Source of the DNA: Citrobacter koseri ATCC BAA-895
Lineage (GTDB): Bacteria > Pseudomonadota > Gammaproteobacteria > Enterobacterales > Enterobacteriaceae
Assembly: GCF_000018045.1 (NCBI RefSeq)
Contig: NC_009792.1
Span: forward strand, 3,658,001-3,722,000
Length of the DNA: 64,000 nt
Reading direction: 5' to 3'
This document shows positions 27,017 to 35,468 of this stretch, piece by piece. Below the pieces are notes generated by a model. It made no database searches and was not told the DNA's origin. It was given only the letters and a program-made list of their open reading frames with translations. The position numbers and the translations under genes were made by a program. The first letter of the stretch is position 1, and every line of letters begins with the position of its first letter.

Positions 27017-27443
27017 ATAATCTAACATTTCTTACTCTAACAACCTCATGGGTTAACTCTTTCTCGATAACCTTCACTTCATACTGTGTTCTTACAACAG
27101 CATAAATTTCCTCTGCTTTTTCTCGATTGTTATCAATATAATTAACGAGAGAATTTAGCTCCCTAAGAACTGCCTCTTTATTGTTTAACTTCTGCAAAAG
27201 ATTACTTGTCAGACATTTGTATACAGAACTGAACATCGTCATGATGTTGTCTATGTTGCGATTAGAGCGAGTATAAAGTTTTTGGGGATAGAAATACTTT
27301 AAGTGATAGCCTACGAAAAGGAGGTATAGTTGGTATGAGAAACTTTTATCGTTCGGTTGATATCGTTTAGCGATATATTTATCAATTATAATGATAAGTT
27401 GCTCTTCCAGAGTAAAATCTGGATTGATTATGTTTTTGTCCAT
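27015..27443 (-). CDS. Hypothetical protein downstream of the recombinase block
   Basis: 142 residues from the ATG at 27443 (AAGGA upstream); an ATG at 27452 is in frame but overlaps that site. Mostly helical, rich in Lys, Asn and Tyr, no signal peptide, no recognised motif. It lies on the same strand as the recombinases, 94 nt after the small coiled-coil gene, and an inverted repeat ATAGGT-AAA-ACCTAT (27516-27530) sits between them. I cannot name its family. Confidence 0.5.
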   Translation of the reverse strand: MDKNIINPDFTLEEQLIIIIDKYIAKRYQPNDKSFSYQLYLLFVGYHLKYFYPQKLYTRSNRNIDNIMTMFSSVYKCLTSNLLQKLNNKEAVLRELNSLVNYIDNNREKAEEIYAVVRTQYEVKVIEKELTHEVVRVRNVRL

Positions 27444-27537
27444 AAATTGCATCCTTGCAAGTTAGTGTTGTCTTCCTGACTAAATATACAAATACCATAT
27501 TAATATCACCTGTCAATAGGTAAAACCTATCAAGCTA

Positions 27538-27936
27538 TCATTTTCTTGCTCTCTGCGGCAATTCTTCTTCAAGAATAGAAGCCAATATATTATGCCTGTA
27601 AGCATTTTCGTGCATTCTTTGAATCATCAGCAGTAAATTATTATTTTCATATTTTAGTGCCGAATTATCATTTTCTAGTCGTTCTATTCTTTTCGCTGCA
27701 AGGCTCAGACTACCAGGTAACTTCGTATTTAGACATTTAGCCATACCAGACCTTTTTCTGGTCCTGTATGCAACGACAATCTCAGTATGCTGGCTTAATG
27801 CTTGCCGTGTTGGTACTTTACCTAAAATTTTTTTACAAGCCATGCATAAAGAATCCCAAGTAAAATCAGGCTTACTCCAGGTCTCAATAAGTTTAACAAT
27901 AGCTTTTATTTCTTTATCATAAAATTTTCTTGCCAT
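27538..27936 (-). CDS. Small coiled-coil partner of the recombinases (TnpC/GmtX-like candidate)
   Basis: 132 residues. Basic N-terminal part (WDSLCMACKKILGKVPTRQALSQHTEIVVAYRTRKRSG) that may bind DNA, then a heptad-like coiled coil (IERLENDNSALKYENNNLLLMIQRMH). Last gene of a four-gene block after three tyrosine recombinases; its GAGGAGG ribosome site overlaps the end of the third. Position and shape match TnpC of Tn554 and the small third protein of recombinase trios. The name is by analogy. Confidence 0.65.
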   Translation of the reverse strand: MARKFYDKEIKAIVKLIETWSKPDFTWDSLCMACKKILGKVPTRQALSQHTEIVVAYRTRKRSGMAKCLNTKLPGSLSLAAKRIERLENDNSALKYENNNLLLMIQRMHENAYRHNILASILEEELPQRARK

Positions 27937-27945
27937 ATAACCTCC

Positions 27946-29574
27946 TCACATTAATATTCTCTCAACTTTCAACCTTAACTCTTTTATTTTTTCCAGAATA
28001 TATTTTCTTTTCACTGGATCTGAATTTTGGATTTTTAATTCGAGTTTTTCAAATTTATCTTTAATTGAATCCATAATAATAGATTCTTCATAGAATGAAA
28101 TTTTTGAATTTTTTGCTTCTTCTAATATGTCTCTTCTCAGTATTTTTCTTGATAGTTCTGATAGCTCGTCGTGAGACATATGATCATATACTGCATTCTG
28201 CTTGACACTCTTTCTACCGGACCATTGGGCAATTTGTATCTCAGACAACATACTCCTTTGAGCTAAGGTATTAATTAAGTGCCTGATTTGGTGACTATGA
28301 AAACTGAAATCAGTACTCTCACCGTTAAAATTAACATGCCTATGAAAGATGTTATTGACATTATCATTACGGAAGTCTGTTCTGAAATCATTTGAAGTTG
28401 CCTTTACAGTTGTAAAGATATCGGCTCCTTTGTTAGAATTCAATAGATTATTATTAATAGAAAGCAAGCTAACATAATTATCGAGATGATATTTTTTACT
28501 CTTTTGTTTAGAATTCGTGTTTTTGCGTTTTAAATATATCCAAAATGCTTTTACACTAACGATACCAGCCCTAACACTCGACAAGAACTTTAAATTTTCT
28601 TGACAGACAGTTGATTGATTTATGACAAAGCCAAGCTTGTGGAGATCTTCAATTGTTAAACATTCAAATGCACTTCTGTTTAATGATTCGTATAAATTAA
28701 ATTCCCCTGCTTTTATCAACTGTGAGACAACTCTTGCATTCCCTGTCAGTTTTTTCAATCGCATGATAGCCTTTGAAGCTACGGGAACCATACAGTCTGG
28801 AATCCATTTAGTATTGTATCCAAAACCTTTCAATGAAAAAAATCGCAGACCATATCTTAAAGTGCCATTACTATCTTCAATGATAACCTCACAATCATCT
28901 TCCAAAAGCATAATTTCACTGATTCGTGACGGAGCACATATGAGTAATGCAAAAATTGAAGATGTGAATATATCTCTTTCATCGACTGGATTAGAAGTAA
29001 ATATTCTACCAATGAAATCTATGACCCGCTCATCTGGAAGTTTTCTTTGGTGGGATAAATTCAAAATAGAATCCATTGTTGTACTTTTATAAATATCGTG
29101 TGTTTCAAATGGATATGACCATCGTGTAATCGATTCAGACAGCATTTTATGTTTAGACATAAACGAACATAATGTTTTCAAATCCAAATAAATTTTATAA
29201 GAAGTTGAAATTGCAAAATTGGCATGTGAAATAATCATAACCTCATCTAAGACCTTGTTATCTATATTAGAAATATTAACTTCATTCTTTATCCTACGAA
29301 TGGCAATTTCTAAAACCCTAAATAATCTTAGCATCCTAAAAGCCACCGGAATGTCATATAAACACTCATGCCATATATATGATTTTGCAAATTCAGAAAT
29401 ATTGGGGTCCATTAATTCCTTACTCTTGCTTCCTCTTCTAACCTTGATTCCGCTAAAAAATGTTATTCCTCCACCCCAGCTGGAATTATCCCATTTAAAA
29501 TCGTCACATTTTTTAGCTAATGCCTTGTTAGTTGTGATGAAATCATCAATCATATTCTTATAGTTAAATATCAT
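27946..29574 (-). CDS. Tyrosine recombinase 3 of the block (large, TnpB/GmtZ-like candidate)
   Basis: 542 residues from the ATG at 29574, preceded by AAGGGGG; an in-frame ATG at 29613 overlaps the previous gene and lacks a site. A long N-terminal region precedes the catalytic domain: Arg in CAPSRISEIMLLEDD (about 215), HQIRH (about 427), then AQWSGR in place of the second His box, and Tyr in NAVYDHMSH (about 461). The catalytic set looks intact. The C-terminal tail is helical. Likely acts jointly with the two recombinases upstream. Confidence 0.8.
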   Translation of the reverse strand: MIFNYKNMIDDFITTNKALAKKCDDFKWDNSSWGGGITFFSGIKVRRGSKSKELMDPNISEFAKSYIWHECLYDIPVAFRMLRLFRVLEIAIRRIKNEVNISNIDNKVLDEVMIISHANFAISTSYKIYLDLKTLCSFMSKHKMLSESITRWSYPFETHDIYKSTTMDSILNLSHQRKLPDERVIDFIGRIFTSNPVDERDIFTSSIFALLICAPSRISEIMLLEDDCEVIIEDSNGTLRYGLRFFSLKGFGYNTKWIPDCMVPVASKAIMRLKKLTGNARVVSQLIKAGEFNLYESLNRSAFECLTIEDLHKLGFVINQSTVCQENLKFLSSVRAGIVSVKAFWIYLKRKNTNSKQKSKKYHLDNYVSLLSINNNLLNSNKGADIFTTVKATSNDFRTDFRNDNVNNIFHRHVNFNGESTDFSFHSHQIRHLINTLAQRSMLSEIQIAQWSGRKSVKQNAVYDHMSHDELSELSRKILRRDILEEAKNSKISFYEESIIMDSIKDKFEKLELKIQNSDPVKRKYILEKIKELRLKVERILM

Positions 29575-29590
29575 TATTTCCCCCTTATTA

Positions 29591-30916
29591 CTAAATACTA
29601 TTGATAAGATCATCTATTTCATTTTTGACTAACAATAATTCATTATTATCAAAAAATGTTCTTTTGCATCTTTCGTAATATTTATCAATCAAGTTCTTCA
29701 AAGAATTCAATTCCCTTTCAAGTTCTTTACCCTCAATAAATTTATTTGCCAAAGGTTTCATTAAATCGTTTACGGATTCATTTATTTTCTTACCATTTTC
29801 TGCTGTATTTTCTATATAACTCATAACAGAATTAATTGAAGAATGGTCCAAAACATTTGCAATAAGTGAAGGGCTGTATCCCAATTGCGCAGATTTGGTT
29901 CCTAATGAGTATCTAAATCTACGTGAGTTTATAACACCCAGATAGTCTTGAGGTTTATTTATTGCGCGATTTATAGTATTTCTGATTTTTAGGGTTATTG
30001 CATATGGAGTAAGTTTTAATCCACCATTATCAATCATACTTAGCTCTACACATTTATTTTTAAAAAGATATGTATTTATAAAAATAGGAAGTTTTCTCTT
30101 TTGTTTTTCACTTAACTCTAAATTTAATGTTTCACTTACCAGAGAAATCACAGCTTCAACGAGAAAGGTCAACTGTCTGAAAAGCTCTTCTGGTATTTGT
30201 ACTTTTCTAAACTCTTTTCTATATCCATTTCGTTGTTTAATCCTTGGAACATTTAGATAGTACTCGCCATTGGAATTGAAGAGATCACCAACTTCAAGTT
30301 GTGATATTTGCATTGGTCGCCGCCCGGAATATGCAATAAGGATTAATAGTAGGTAGTTAGATAAGCTAACCTTCTCTTCCCTGTGTGCTTTTTCTACAGA
30401 ATCGATTATTACTTTAAGTTGAGAATCACTAAATGGACCTCTTTTGTAATCATGTGTCTTTATATGCTTGCTTGTGTATGCTTTTTTAACTTTAACATTA
30501 GTAATGAATATGATTGATTCAGCCGAAAACAGAGATGGATAAATATCACTAATTTTCATAAAAAAGTATTTCAGTGTCTCGGCATGTGTGTAATCCGATG
30601 AGCTAACATTTTTATAGTAATACTGTATGCAATCCTTAGATAGCAAGCTATCATCCTTGTTAATTACCCTAATATAATGCTTTATTGCATAAAACATTTT
30701 CTTAGTATAACTGGCACTATAATTTATAGCGAAATATGCCAAAGTGGTTTTGATAGGCATGAATGCACTAACGATCATTCTTAAAGAATCAATGTTCAAT
30801 GTTATACTTTCACTTATCTTCCACTTGGAATGCGCAAAATTTACTTTGAAGTTACAATCTTTGGTTTCAAAAACCGAATATTGATTTTCTTGAAGTTTTT
30901 TTAAGGTTTGAAACAT
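29591..30916 (-). CDS. Tyrosine recombinase 2 of the block
   Basis: 441 residues; ATG at 30916 with GAGGA eight nt upstream. Starts 50 nt inside the end of recombinase 1. Catalytic features: Arg in YSGRRPMQISQ (about 197), SRRFRYSLGT in the HxxR position (about 332, with the first His replaced), LDHSS (about 356) and Tyr in VMSYIENTA (about 366). Followed by a C-terminal helical extension. Overlapping genes imply coupled synthesis, as in RIT elements and Tn554. Confidence 0.8.
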   Translation of the reverse strand: MFQTLKKLQENQYSVFETKDCNFKVNFAHSKWKISESITLNIDSLRMIVSAFMPIKTTLAYFAINYSASYTKKMFYAIKHYIRVINKDDSLLSKDCIQYYYKNVSSSDYTHAETLKYFFMKISDIYPSLFSAESIIFITNVKVKKAYTSKHIKTHDYKRGPFSDSQLKVIIDSVEKAHREEKVSLSNYLLLILIAYSGRRPMQISQLEVGDLFNSNGEYYLNVPRIKQRNGYRKEFRKVQIPEELFRQLTFLVEAVISLVSETLNLELSEKQKRKLPIFINTYLFKNKCVELSMIDNGGLKLTPYAITLKIRNTINRAINKPQDYLGVINSRRFRYSLGTKSAQLGYSPSLIANVLDHSSINSVMSYIENTAENGKKINESVNDLMKPLANKFIEGKELERELNSLKNLIDKYYERCKRTFFDNNELLLVKNEIDDLINSI

Positions 30917-32135
30917 TAGACTTATCCTCTATTATAGTTTTTAGTGGATTAATAACAGCCATTATTTTTCGGCTCTCTTGTGCTATAAATGCTTGGTTAT
31001 AGATATCTGAGGTTGTACTATTCTTTTTCCACCCCATAAGATAATTTCTTACTTTCTCATAAGTAATATATTCCTGAGAGTTCGAATTCATGAGCATCAT
31101 TTCTGAGAATTTCACATTCCAAGTATGTCTTAGCGAATGCCCCACAATATCGCTCAATACATTACTATTTTTCCTAATTTGTTCGAAAATTTTCTGATAA
31201 CCTGAAATAGTTAATGCATGACCTAATTGACCTTTACTGCTATGAGTAACAAGCAGATAGTCATGCTCCCCTGCATGACACTGCTTACCTCTGAAATCAC
31301 TAATATAATTCTGTATTAACTCAGTCAATTCTATACTCAATGGTATTTTTCTTTCTAAAGTTTTAACCAATGGTTGCCTTAATCGTGGTTCGTTTTGATC
31401 ATCTGGCCTTCTTACTATGCATAGACTTTTGTGGACATAGTCAAAATCAACCAACTTAATATTAAGTAGCTCCCCTCCCCTAATACCTGTCTCTAACAAA
31501 ATTTCAATTATTAGATTATTTCGAAACCTTACATGCTCCGAAAATGGATTAATCTTAGATTTAACACTTACCATACCAGTCAAAGTTGTAACTTGCTCAT
31601 TTGTCAATGATTTGCTTTCGCTTTCAATATTGTAATTCTTTCCGTTCTCTATTCTTGGCTTTATAAAATCAAATGCTCGACTGATTGTTTCATAACGAGA
31701 AGAGTCAATATTATTGATAGCAATGTTATCAAAAAACCATTTGACGTAATTTTCAATTGTCATTATCTTGAAATAAAGGGCTCTTTTAGAGACATGTTGT
31801 TCTTTAAGAATGCTTGTAACATTTCCTAAGTCTTTTCTGTATGTGAGTGCATTCATTAAGCCGAATAAGTACCCTTTGTTCGAGACAAGTTTTTCGATAT
31901 CAAGATTTACTGTATTAAAAGCTTCCACATTAATATCAGCATTGTATCTTTCAAATAAAAGCAAAGCATTTGCTATTGCTTCCATTGTTGAAAATGAATA
32001 GTTATTTGTACGCGAAATAACACTCATATACAGGTTCGGATAAACCAGGGGTAATCCGTTGCTCTCATTAATAATTATACAACTCCTGATACCATCTTTA
32101 TTCTTCAATCTTTTTATTCTATATTTCAAAGTCAT
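30867..32135 (-). CDS. Tyrosine recombinase 1 of the block (TnpA/GmtY-like candidate)
   Basis: 422 residues; ATG at 32135 preceded by AGAGGTGA. The SAM-like core-binding domain is followed by the catalytic domain with Arg in ETGIRGGELLNIK (about 219), HSLRHTW (about 332), GWKKNSTTS in the second-His position, and Tyr in DIYNQA (about 377). First gene of the block. A perfect 30-bp palindrome lies 126 nt upstream and could be its binding site or an operator. Confidence 0.82.
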   Translation of the reverse strand: MTLKYRIKRLKNKDGIRSCIIINESNGLPLVYPNLYMSVISRTNNYSFSTMEAIANALLLFERYNADINVEAFNTVNLDIEKLVSNKGYLFGLMNALTYRKDLGNVTSILKEQHVSKRALYFKIMTIENYVKWFFDNIAINNIDSSRYETISRAFDFIKPRIENGKNYNIESESKSLTNEQVTTLTGMVSVKSKINPFSEHVRFRNNLIIEILLETGIRGGELLNIKLVDFDYVHKSLCIVRRPDDQNEPRLRQPLVKTLERKIPLSIELTELIQNYISDFRGKQCHAGEHDYLLVTHSSKGQLGHALTISGYQKIFEQIRKNSNVLSDIVGHSLRHTWNVKFSEMMLMNSNSQEYITYEKVRNYLMGWKKNSTTSDIYNQAFIAQESRKIMAVINPLKTIIEDKSNVSNLKKTSRKSIFGF

Positions 32136-32190
32136 ATCACCTCTATTTACATATAATCATCAGTGAAAATAAATAAAGCATATAACATAA

Positions 32191-32399
32191 GCAATTTACA
32201 AATATATTTTCCTGTTTTTAACATTATTTCCTTTTGCTATAACACTTACAGGTCGAAAATTTATAATATCCCTCTAGAGGGATATTATAATCCTTTCTTT
32301 TCACTTGAAATAGTTAACCCATTATTTTAAAAGGAATTAAAGGTGTTTTGTAAATCAAAAAGTAAATAGCACTATCATTTCAATAATGCAATTTACAAA
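32191..32399. repeat. Repeats of ATTTACAAA flanking the palindrome
   Basis: GCAATTTACAAA occurs at 32191-32202 and 32388-32399 as an exact 12-nt direct repeat, and the inverse TTTGTAAAT occurs at about 32347-32355. They surround the 30-bp palindrome in the non-coding region between the recombinase block and the 104-residue gene, as recombinase or repressor sites often do. Confidence 0.6.
32261..32290. repeat. Perfect 30-bp palindrome
   Basis: The half-site TTATAATATCCCTCT is followed at once by its exact complement, with no spacer. It lies in the AT-rich upstream region of recombinase 1. It is too perfect for chance and lacks a T-run for termination, so it is a candidate protein-binding or crossover site. 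Confidence 0.9.
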
Positions 32400-32421
32400 A
32401 TAGTACTAAATATAGGTTCAT

Positions 32422-32736
32422 TCAAAGAATGGTTTTCAACCCAATCTGATATCGAATTATCCGTTTCGATAAATTTCTAATTTCATCTGGGCATTTAATT
32501 AGCGAGAACCATGTCTCATAAACATAAAACTGTTCGAAAATATTAAGCTCAAAGATCGAATCTAACGGTTCTCTTAGATTCCCCACTAAATACTGGCTTA
32601 ACCAGTAAACAATCTTTCTGTTAAATTCATTATCAGGTAAATCGTAAATCGCTCCGAGTTCGAAGATCTTGTAAAAAAGATCATCGCCTAAATTGCACAT
32701 ATGGTTTTCTTCACTCAAAAATTTCTCAATATTCAT
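32422..32736 (-). CDS. Hypothetical protein (104 aa)
   Basis: 104 residues, acidic and aromatic-rich, with GGAGAG five to six nt before the ATG. No motif recognised; no signal or membrane segment. It follows the AlpA-like gene by 20 nt on the same strand and is probably in its operon. Confidence 0.6.
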   Translation of the reverse strand: MNIEKFLSEENHMCNLGDDLFYKIFELGAIYDLPDNEFNRKIVYWLSQYLVGNLREPLDSIFELNIFEQFYVYETWFSLIKCPDEIRNLSKRIIRYQIGLKTIL

Positions 32737-32756
32737 AAAATCTCTCCCAGGTTTAA

Positions 32757-32963
32757 TTAAGCAACTTTATTGCGGCTTGTTTCGATTACAGACTGAATCC
32801 AGGCATCAATCTCACTTTCAACGAAAGCTACTGCACGACTTCCAATTTTGACAGGAGCAGGAAACTTGCCATCGTTGATCAGACGATAGATCCATGCTTT
32901 TCCGTAGCCAGTTCGTTCGAGAACTTCTGGTAGGCGTATGAGGCGGGTTGCTTGATTGTTCAT
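32757..32963 (-). CDS. AlpA-family DNA-binding regulator
   Basis: 68 residues forming a winged helix-turn-helix of the AlpA/excisionase-like group (RLPEVLERTGYGKAWIYRLINDGKFPAPVKIGSRAVAFVESEIDAWIQ). In CP4-57 AlpA activates the island integrase and so promotes excision; the same role is likely here for the ssrA integrase. AGGGGA precedes the ATG. Confidence 0.92.
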   Translation of the reverse strand: MNNQATRLIRLPEVLERTGYGKAWIYRLINDGKFPAPVKIGSRAVAFVESEIDAWIQSVIETSRNKVA

Positions 32964-33175
32964 TTTGTTTCCCCTTGTCGTTGCGGTGAAGTCACTATAC
33001 GAACACTTGGGAAAAGAAAGGAGCGAAGCTCCTGAAACGGAGGTTCTTCGCTGCTATGCAGGATGGTTTTCTCGAAGTTGGTGCCGTACAGAACAGGGGA
33101 ACTTGAGAGTAGCTGAAATTCCCCTGTTTTATAGCAAGTGGCCAAATGGGCGGTTTAAAGTAAAAATCGCAAAAA

Positions 33176-33202
33176 AAAAGCATCATTTACGATGATGCTT
33201 TT
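33176..33202 (-). terminator. Terminator of the DUF6387 gene
   Basis: AAAAGCATCAT-TTACG-ATGATGCTTTT, with A-runs on the left that read as a U-run on the minus strand, 42 nt beyond the stop of the minus-strand gene. Confidence 0.85.
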
Positions 33203-33244
33203 GGTTTCTTTTTATAATAAAAACAGATGGTTATAGATAAAATA

Positions 33245-34090
33245 CTAATCCGATAGTTTCATTACATCAGAGACTTTCATTTGCTTCAAATGGCTATTTT
33301 TGTTCATGAAGTAAAGGAATTGTCGGATAAAGTCAGTTGTGCAGGATTTAAGGGCCAAAGGCCTGTCGGTATCTTTGATTTGGCTGGACTGCCTCATTTC
33401 GCTTTCTTCGTCATCGTCTGTATATAGTAGTCTGGATAACCTGTCGTCAGAAACACGGATTTTTTTAACGGCTGCCCACACCAAGATATCCAACATAGGT
33501 ATTACACGATAACTGATGAGTTTCTTGATAGTTCCGTATCCAAAACGAACAGATTCCAATGGGTTTTCATCAATACCCTTAATTTTACGCCATTGCGGTA
33601 ATGCAGCTTTAAGCGACTCTGCAATCTCTTCGTCTGTGCCACTTGCCAAATCAATCTCGATCATGACTGTTCGTGTAAACTGATCTGGCATAATGTCTGA
33701 AAGTGATTCCTCTCGAAGCTCTGCGTTTATAGAATAATTGTTACCTTCATGCCAAACAAAACCTCCGCGTTGCATAGCAATAATGCTCGTTTCAGCAAGG
33801 CGATCAAGAGTTGTTAGAAAAAAATGGGGGGGCTGAAAAAGTTTGTTGGCAGGAGTCATGTATCCAAGTTGCCCTTCTGGAATCAAAAAAGGGTTACCGG
33901 TGAAAATCTTTGAGAAGTAACCCATAAGAGTTCTGCTCTCAAACTCTTCCCGATACTCCTTAAAGAACAGATTCCGGGCCCATAACTCGTGATAGAAGTG
34001 TATCAATGAGAGATCTTCAAACTTGCGATAGTTATCTATGTTAAGCCAAGCTTTGATTTCTTTTGTATGCTCTAGTGACCAGTTGTTCAA
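33245..34090 (-). CDS. DUF6387 family protein
   Basis: 281 residues from a TTG at 34090 with GGAGA about seven nt upstream; no in-frame ATG or GTG is available further up, while an ATG at 34097 is in another frame. Helical, with WSLEHTKEIKAWLNIDNY at the N-terminus, as I recall for DUF6387 proteins found in integrative islands. No catalytic motif, signal or membrane segment. Function unknown. Confidence 0.75.
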   Translation of the reverse strand: MNNWSLEHTKEIKAWLNIDNYRKFEDLSLIHFYHELWARNLFFKEYREEFESRTLMGYFSKIFTGNPFLIPEGQLGYMTPANKLFQPPHFFLTTLDRLAETSIIAMQRGGFVWHEGNNYSINAELREESLSDIMPDQFTRTVMIEIDLASGTDEEIAESLKAALPQWRKIKGIDENPLESVRFGYGTIKKLISYRVIPMLDILVWAAVKKIRVSDDRLSRLLYTDDDEESEMRQSSQIKDTDRPLALKSCTTDFIRQFLYFMNKNSHLKQMKVSDVMKLSD

Positions 34091-34499
34091 AATCCATTCT
34101 CCACCTATGCTGGTACTGCCCTACGGGTACAATTCAGTTATGCTTAAAAACTACCGTATACACTAATCGGTGGAAAGCAGATCCTGCTTACGCAGTTCAA
34201 CTCCCAGTTGGTAGCTGAACTGAGGATTTGTTATCTTTTGATACAATTTGCCAATCAGCTAATCGTGAGAATTCATACCATTAAGATTTATGGTTCCTTT
34301 TTAGAACCACCAATAAAATATAAATAAAAAATTAATCTAAAAATCAATGGTTTAAATAGCTAATCACAGGGACGCCAGCTTGATAGGACTGCAACCGGAC
34401 AGCGGCAATAAAAACAGCCACTTAAGGACACTGACCAGACAGTGCGCAGACCGAGAAAAGACAAAAATATACACGTGAAATGCACGTGCACTTTAAAAG

Positions 34500-34528
34500 A
34501 ACCCCAGATCTCACGGTCTGGGGTTTTT
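34500..34528 (+). terminator. Rho-independent terminator
   Basis: AACCCCAGA and TCTGGGGTT arms with an 8-nt loop, followed by TTTTT. No gene directly precedes it on the plus strand, so it looks like the remaining end of a lost prophage transcript. Confidence 0.85.
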
Positions 34529-34586
34529 CTATTTGTAACTAAGGGTAACAAAAACACATCCCCCTTTCGCGCTCCGCTCACCTTGA

Positions 34587-34630
34587 CACTGTTTATTTTT
34601 ACAGTAAAAATACTGTATACAATCACAGTA
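34587..34630 (+). promoter_or_regulatory. Two LexA boxes before the dinI-like gene
   Basis: CACTGTTTATTTTTACAGTA (34587-34606) and TACTGTATACAATCACAGTA (34611-34630) both fit CTG-N10-CAG, the second almost exactly the consensus. A TTGACA -35 element lies at 34583-34588. The downstream gene should be strongly SOS-controlled. Confidence 0.92.
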
Positions 34631-34648
34631 ATTTTCCGGGGGGCTTTT

Positions 34649-34891
34649 ATGTTCGTTGAACTGGTTTATGACAAGCGTAATGTCGAGGGGCTACCGGACG
34701 CAAGAAACATCATTCTTAACGAGCTGACAAAGCGCGTACACCGGATCTTCCCCGACGCCGACGTGAGAGTTAAGCCAATGCAGGCTAACGCATTAAACAG
34801 CGACTGCACAAAGACCGAAAAAGAGCGGCTAAACAGAATGCTGGAAGAGATGTTTGAAGAAGCCGATATGTGGCTGGTGAACGAATTATGA
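34649..34891 (+). CDS. DinI-like SOS-induced protein
   Basis: 80 residues from the ATG at 34649. DinI family (MFVELVYDKRNVEGLPDARN... LNRMLEEMFEEADMW), whose chromosomal member stabilises RecA filaments and slows LexA or UmuD cleavage; prophage copies tune induction. Two LexA boxes upstream. Its stop overlaps the next ATG (ATGA). Confidence 0.92.
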   Translation: MFVELVYDKRNVEGLPDARNIILNELTKRVHRIFPDADVRVKPMQANALNSDCTKTEKERLNRMLEEMFEEADMWLVNEL

Positions 34892-35040
34892 GCATGGACA
34901 ACATGATTATTGCCGGGGTAAGAATATATTTCCCGCCTGGCACCGAACTCCCTGTTCCAACGCCTGAACTCAGGACATTTGCCATCGTCAGCAAAGACCC
35001 GCCTGGACATCTGGTGCTTGAGTACAAAAACAGGCAGTAG
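34888..35040 (+). CDS. 50-residue partner of the DinI-like gene
   Basis: Starts in an ATGA overlap with the DinI-like gene and encodes 50 residues (MSMDNMIIAGVRIYFPPGTE... VLEYKNRQ). A downstream ATG at 34894 is possible. The coupled start and clean frame argue that it is real. Small proteins in this position accompany dinI in P2/Fels-2-like prophages, to my knowledge without a known function. Confidence 0.6.
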   Translation: MSMDNMIIAGVRIYFPPGTELPVPTPELRTFAIVSKDPPGHLVLEYKNRQ

Positions 35041-35468
35041 GTTCCTGTACTGACCCGGCTTTTTGATGATTCAGCACATGCGATTTCAGCTATAACAAGC
35101 CTGAGCAAAAAGACGTGGCATTAATACTTAAAACACATTGATCCGTCATGCCGGGCAGATACAATCCGCGGCGGCTGGCAACATTCTATATTCGCACGCC
35201 AGCTGTCCGTACCATGCTCTTCCATGCGGCGTGGTTGCTACTCTATTAATTCTACTGATGAGAATCTTGCTGTAGATCGCATACGGCCTTGCCGCTCTCA
35301 CCACTTTCACAGCCTTCCTGTTACGCCATATAAAGCAACTCGATTGGGAATTTCCAGTTACTGACGCAAATACGGAACATACAATCACATACACATCTTT
35401 ACATTTGGTGGTTTTCATGAATACTACTAAATGATTATGTTAACACGATGAAATTCAACGGATGAAAT
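35041..35468. other. Non-coding gap between the dinI pair and yagU
   Basis: 428 nt. An open frame on the minus strand (35146-35418) lacks a ribosome site and family likeness. I see no repeats or terminator. It should contain the yagU promoter near its right end. Confidence 0.5.

Larger units (their letters stand above)
34091..34648. other. Non-coding right flank of the island
   Basis: 558 nt without a credible gene. It holds a nested inverted repeat CAGTTCA...TGAACTG (34192-34221), a terminator (34500-34528) and two LexA boxes. Base composition changes here from AT-rich island to ordinary, so the island boundary is probably inside or near it. Confidence 0.6.

Noticed and set aside
32956..33195. 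Plus-strand frame upstream of the alpA-like gene
   Set aside because: Covers the AlpA promoter region and a terminator arm; no ribosome site or family likeness.
34192..34221. GTTCAACTCCC matches 11 nt of the ssrA 3' end, possible attR
   Set aside because: The match stops after 11 nt and the sequence is better explained as a nested inverted repeat (CAGTTCA...TGAACTG); not enough to call an attachment site.
34360..34626. Minus-strand frame over the LexA boxes
   Set aside because: Runs through a terminator and the operators of the dinI-like gene; a chance frame.
35146..35418. Minus-strand open frame of 90 codons
   Set aside because: No ribosome site, odd composition and no family likeness; the flanking genes do not need it.
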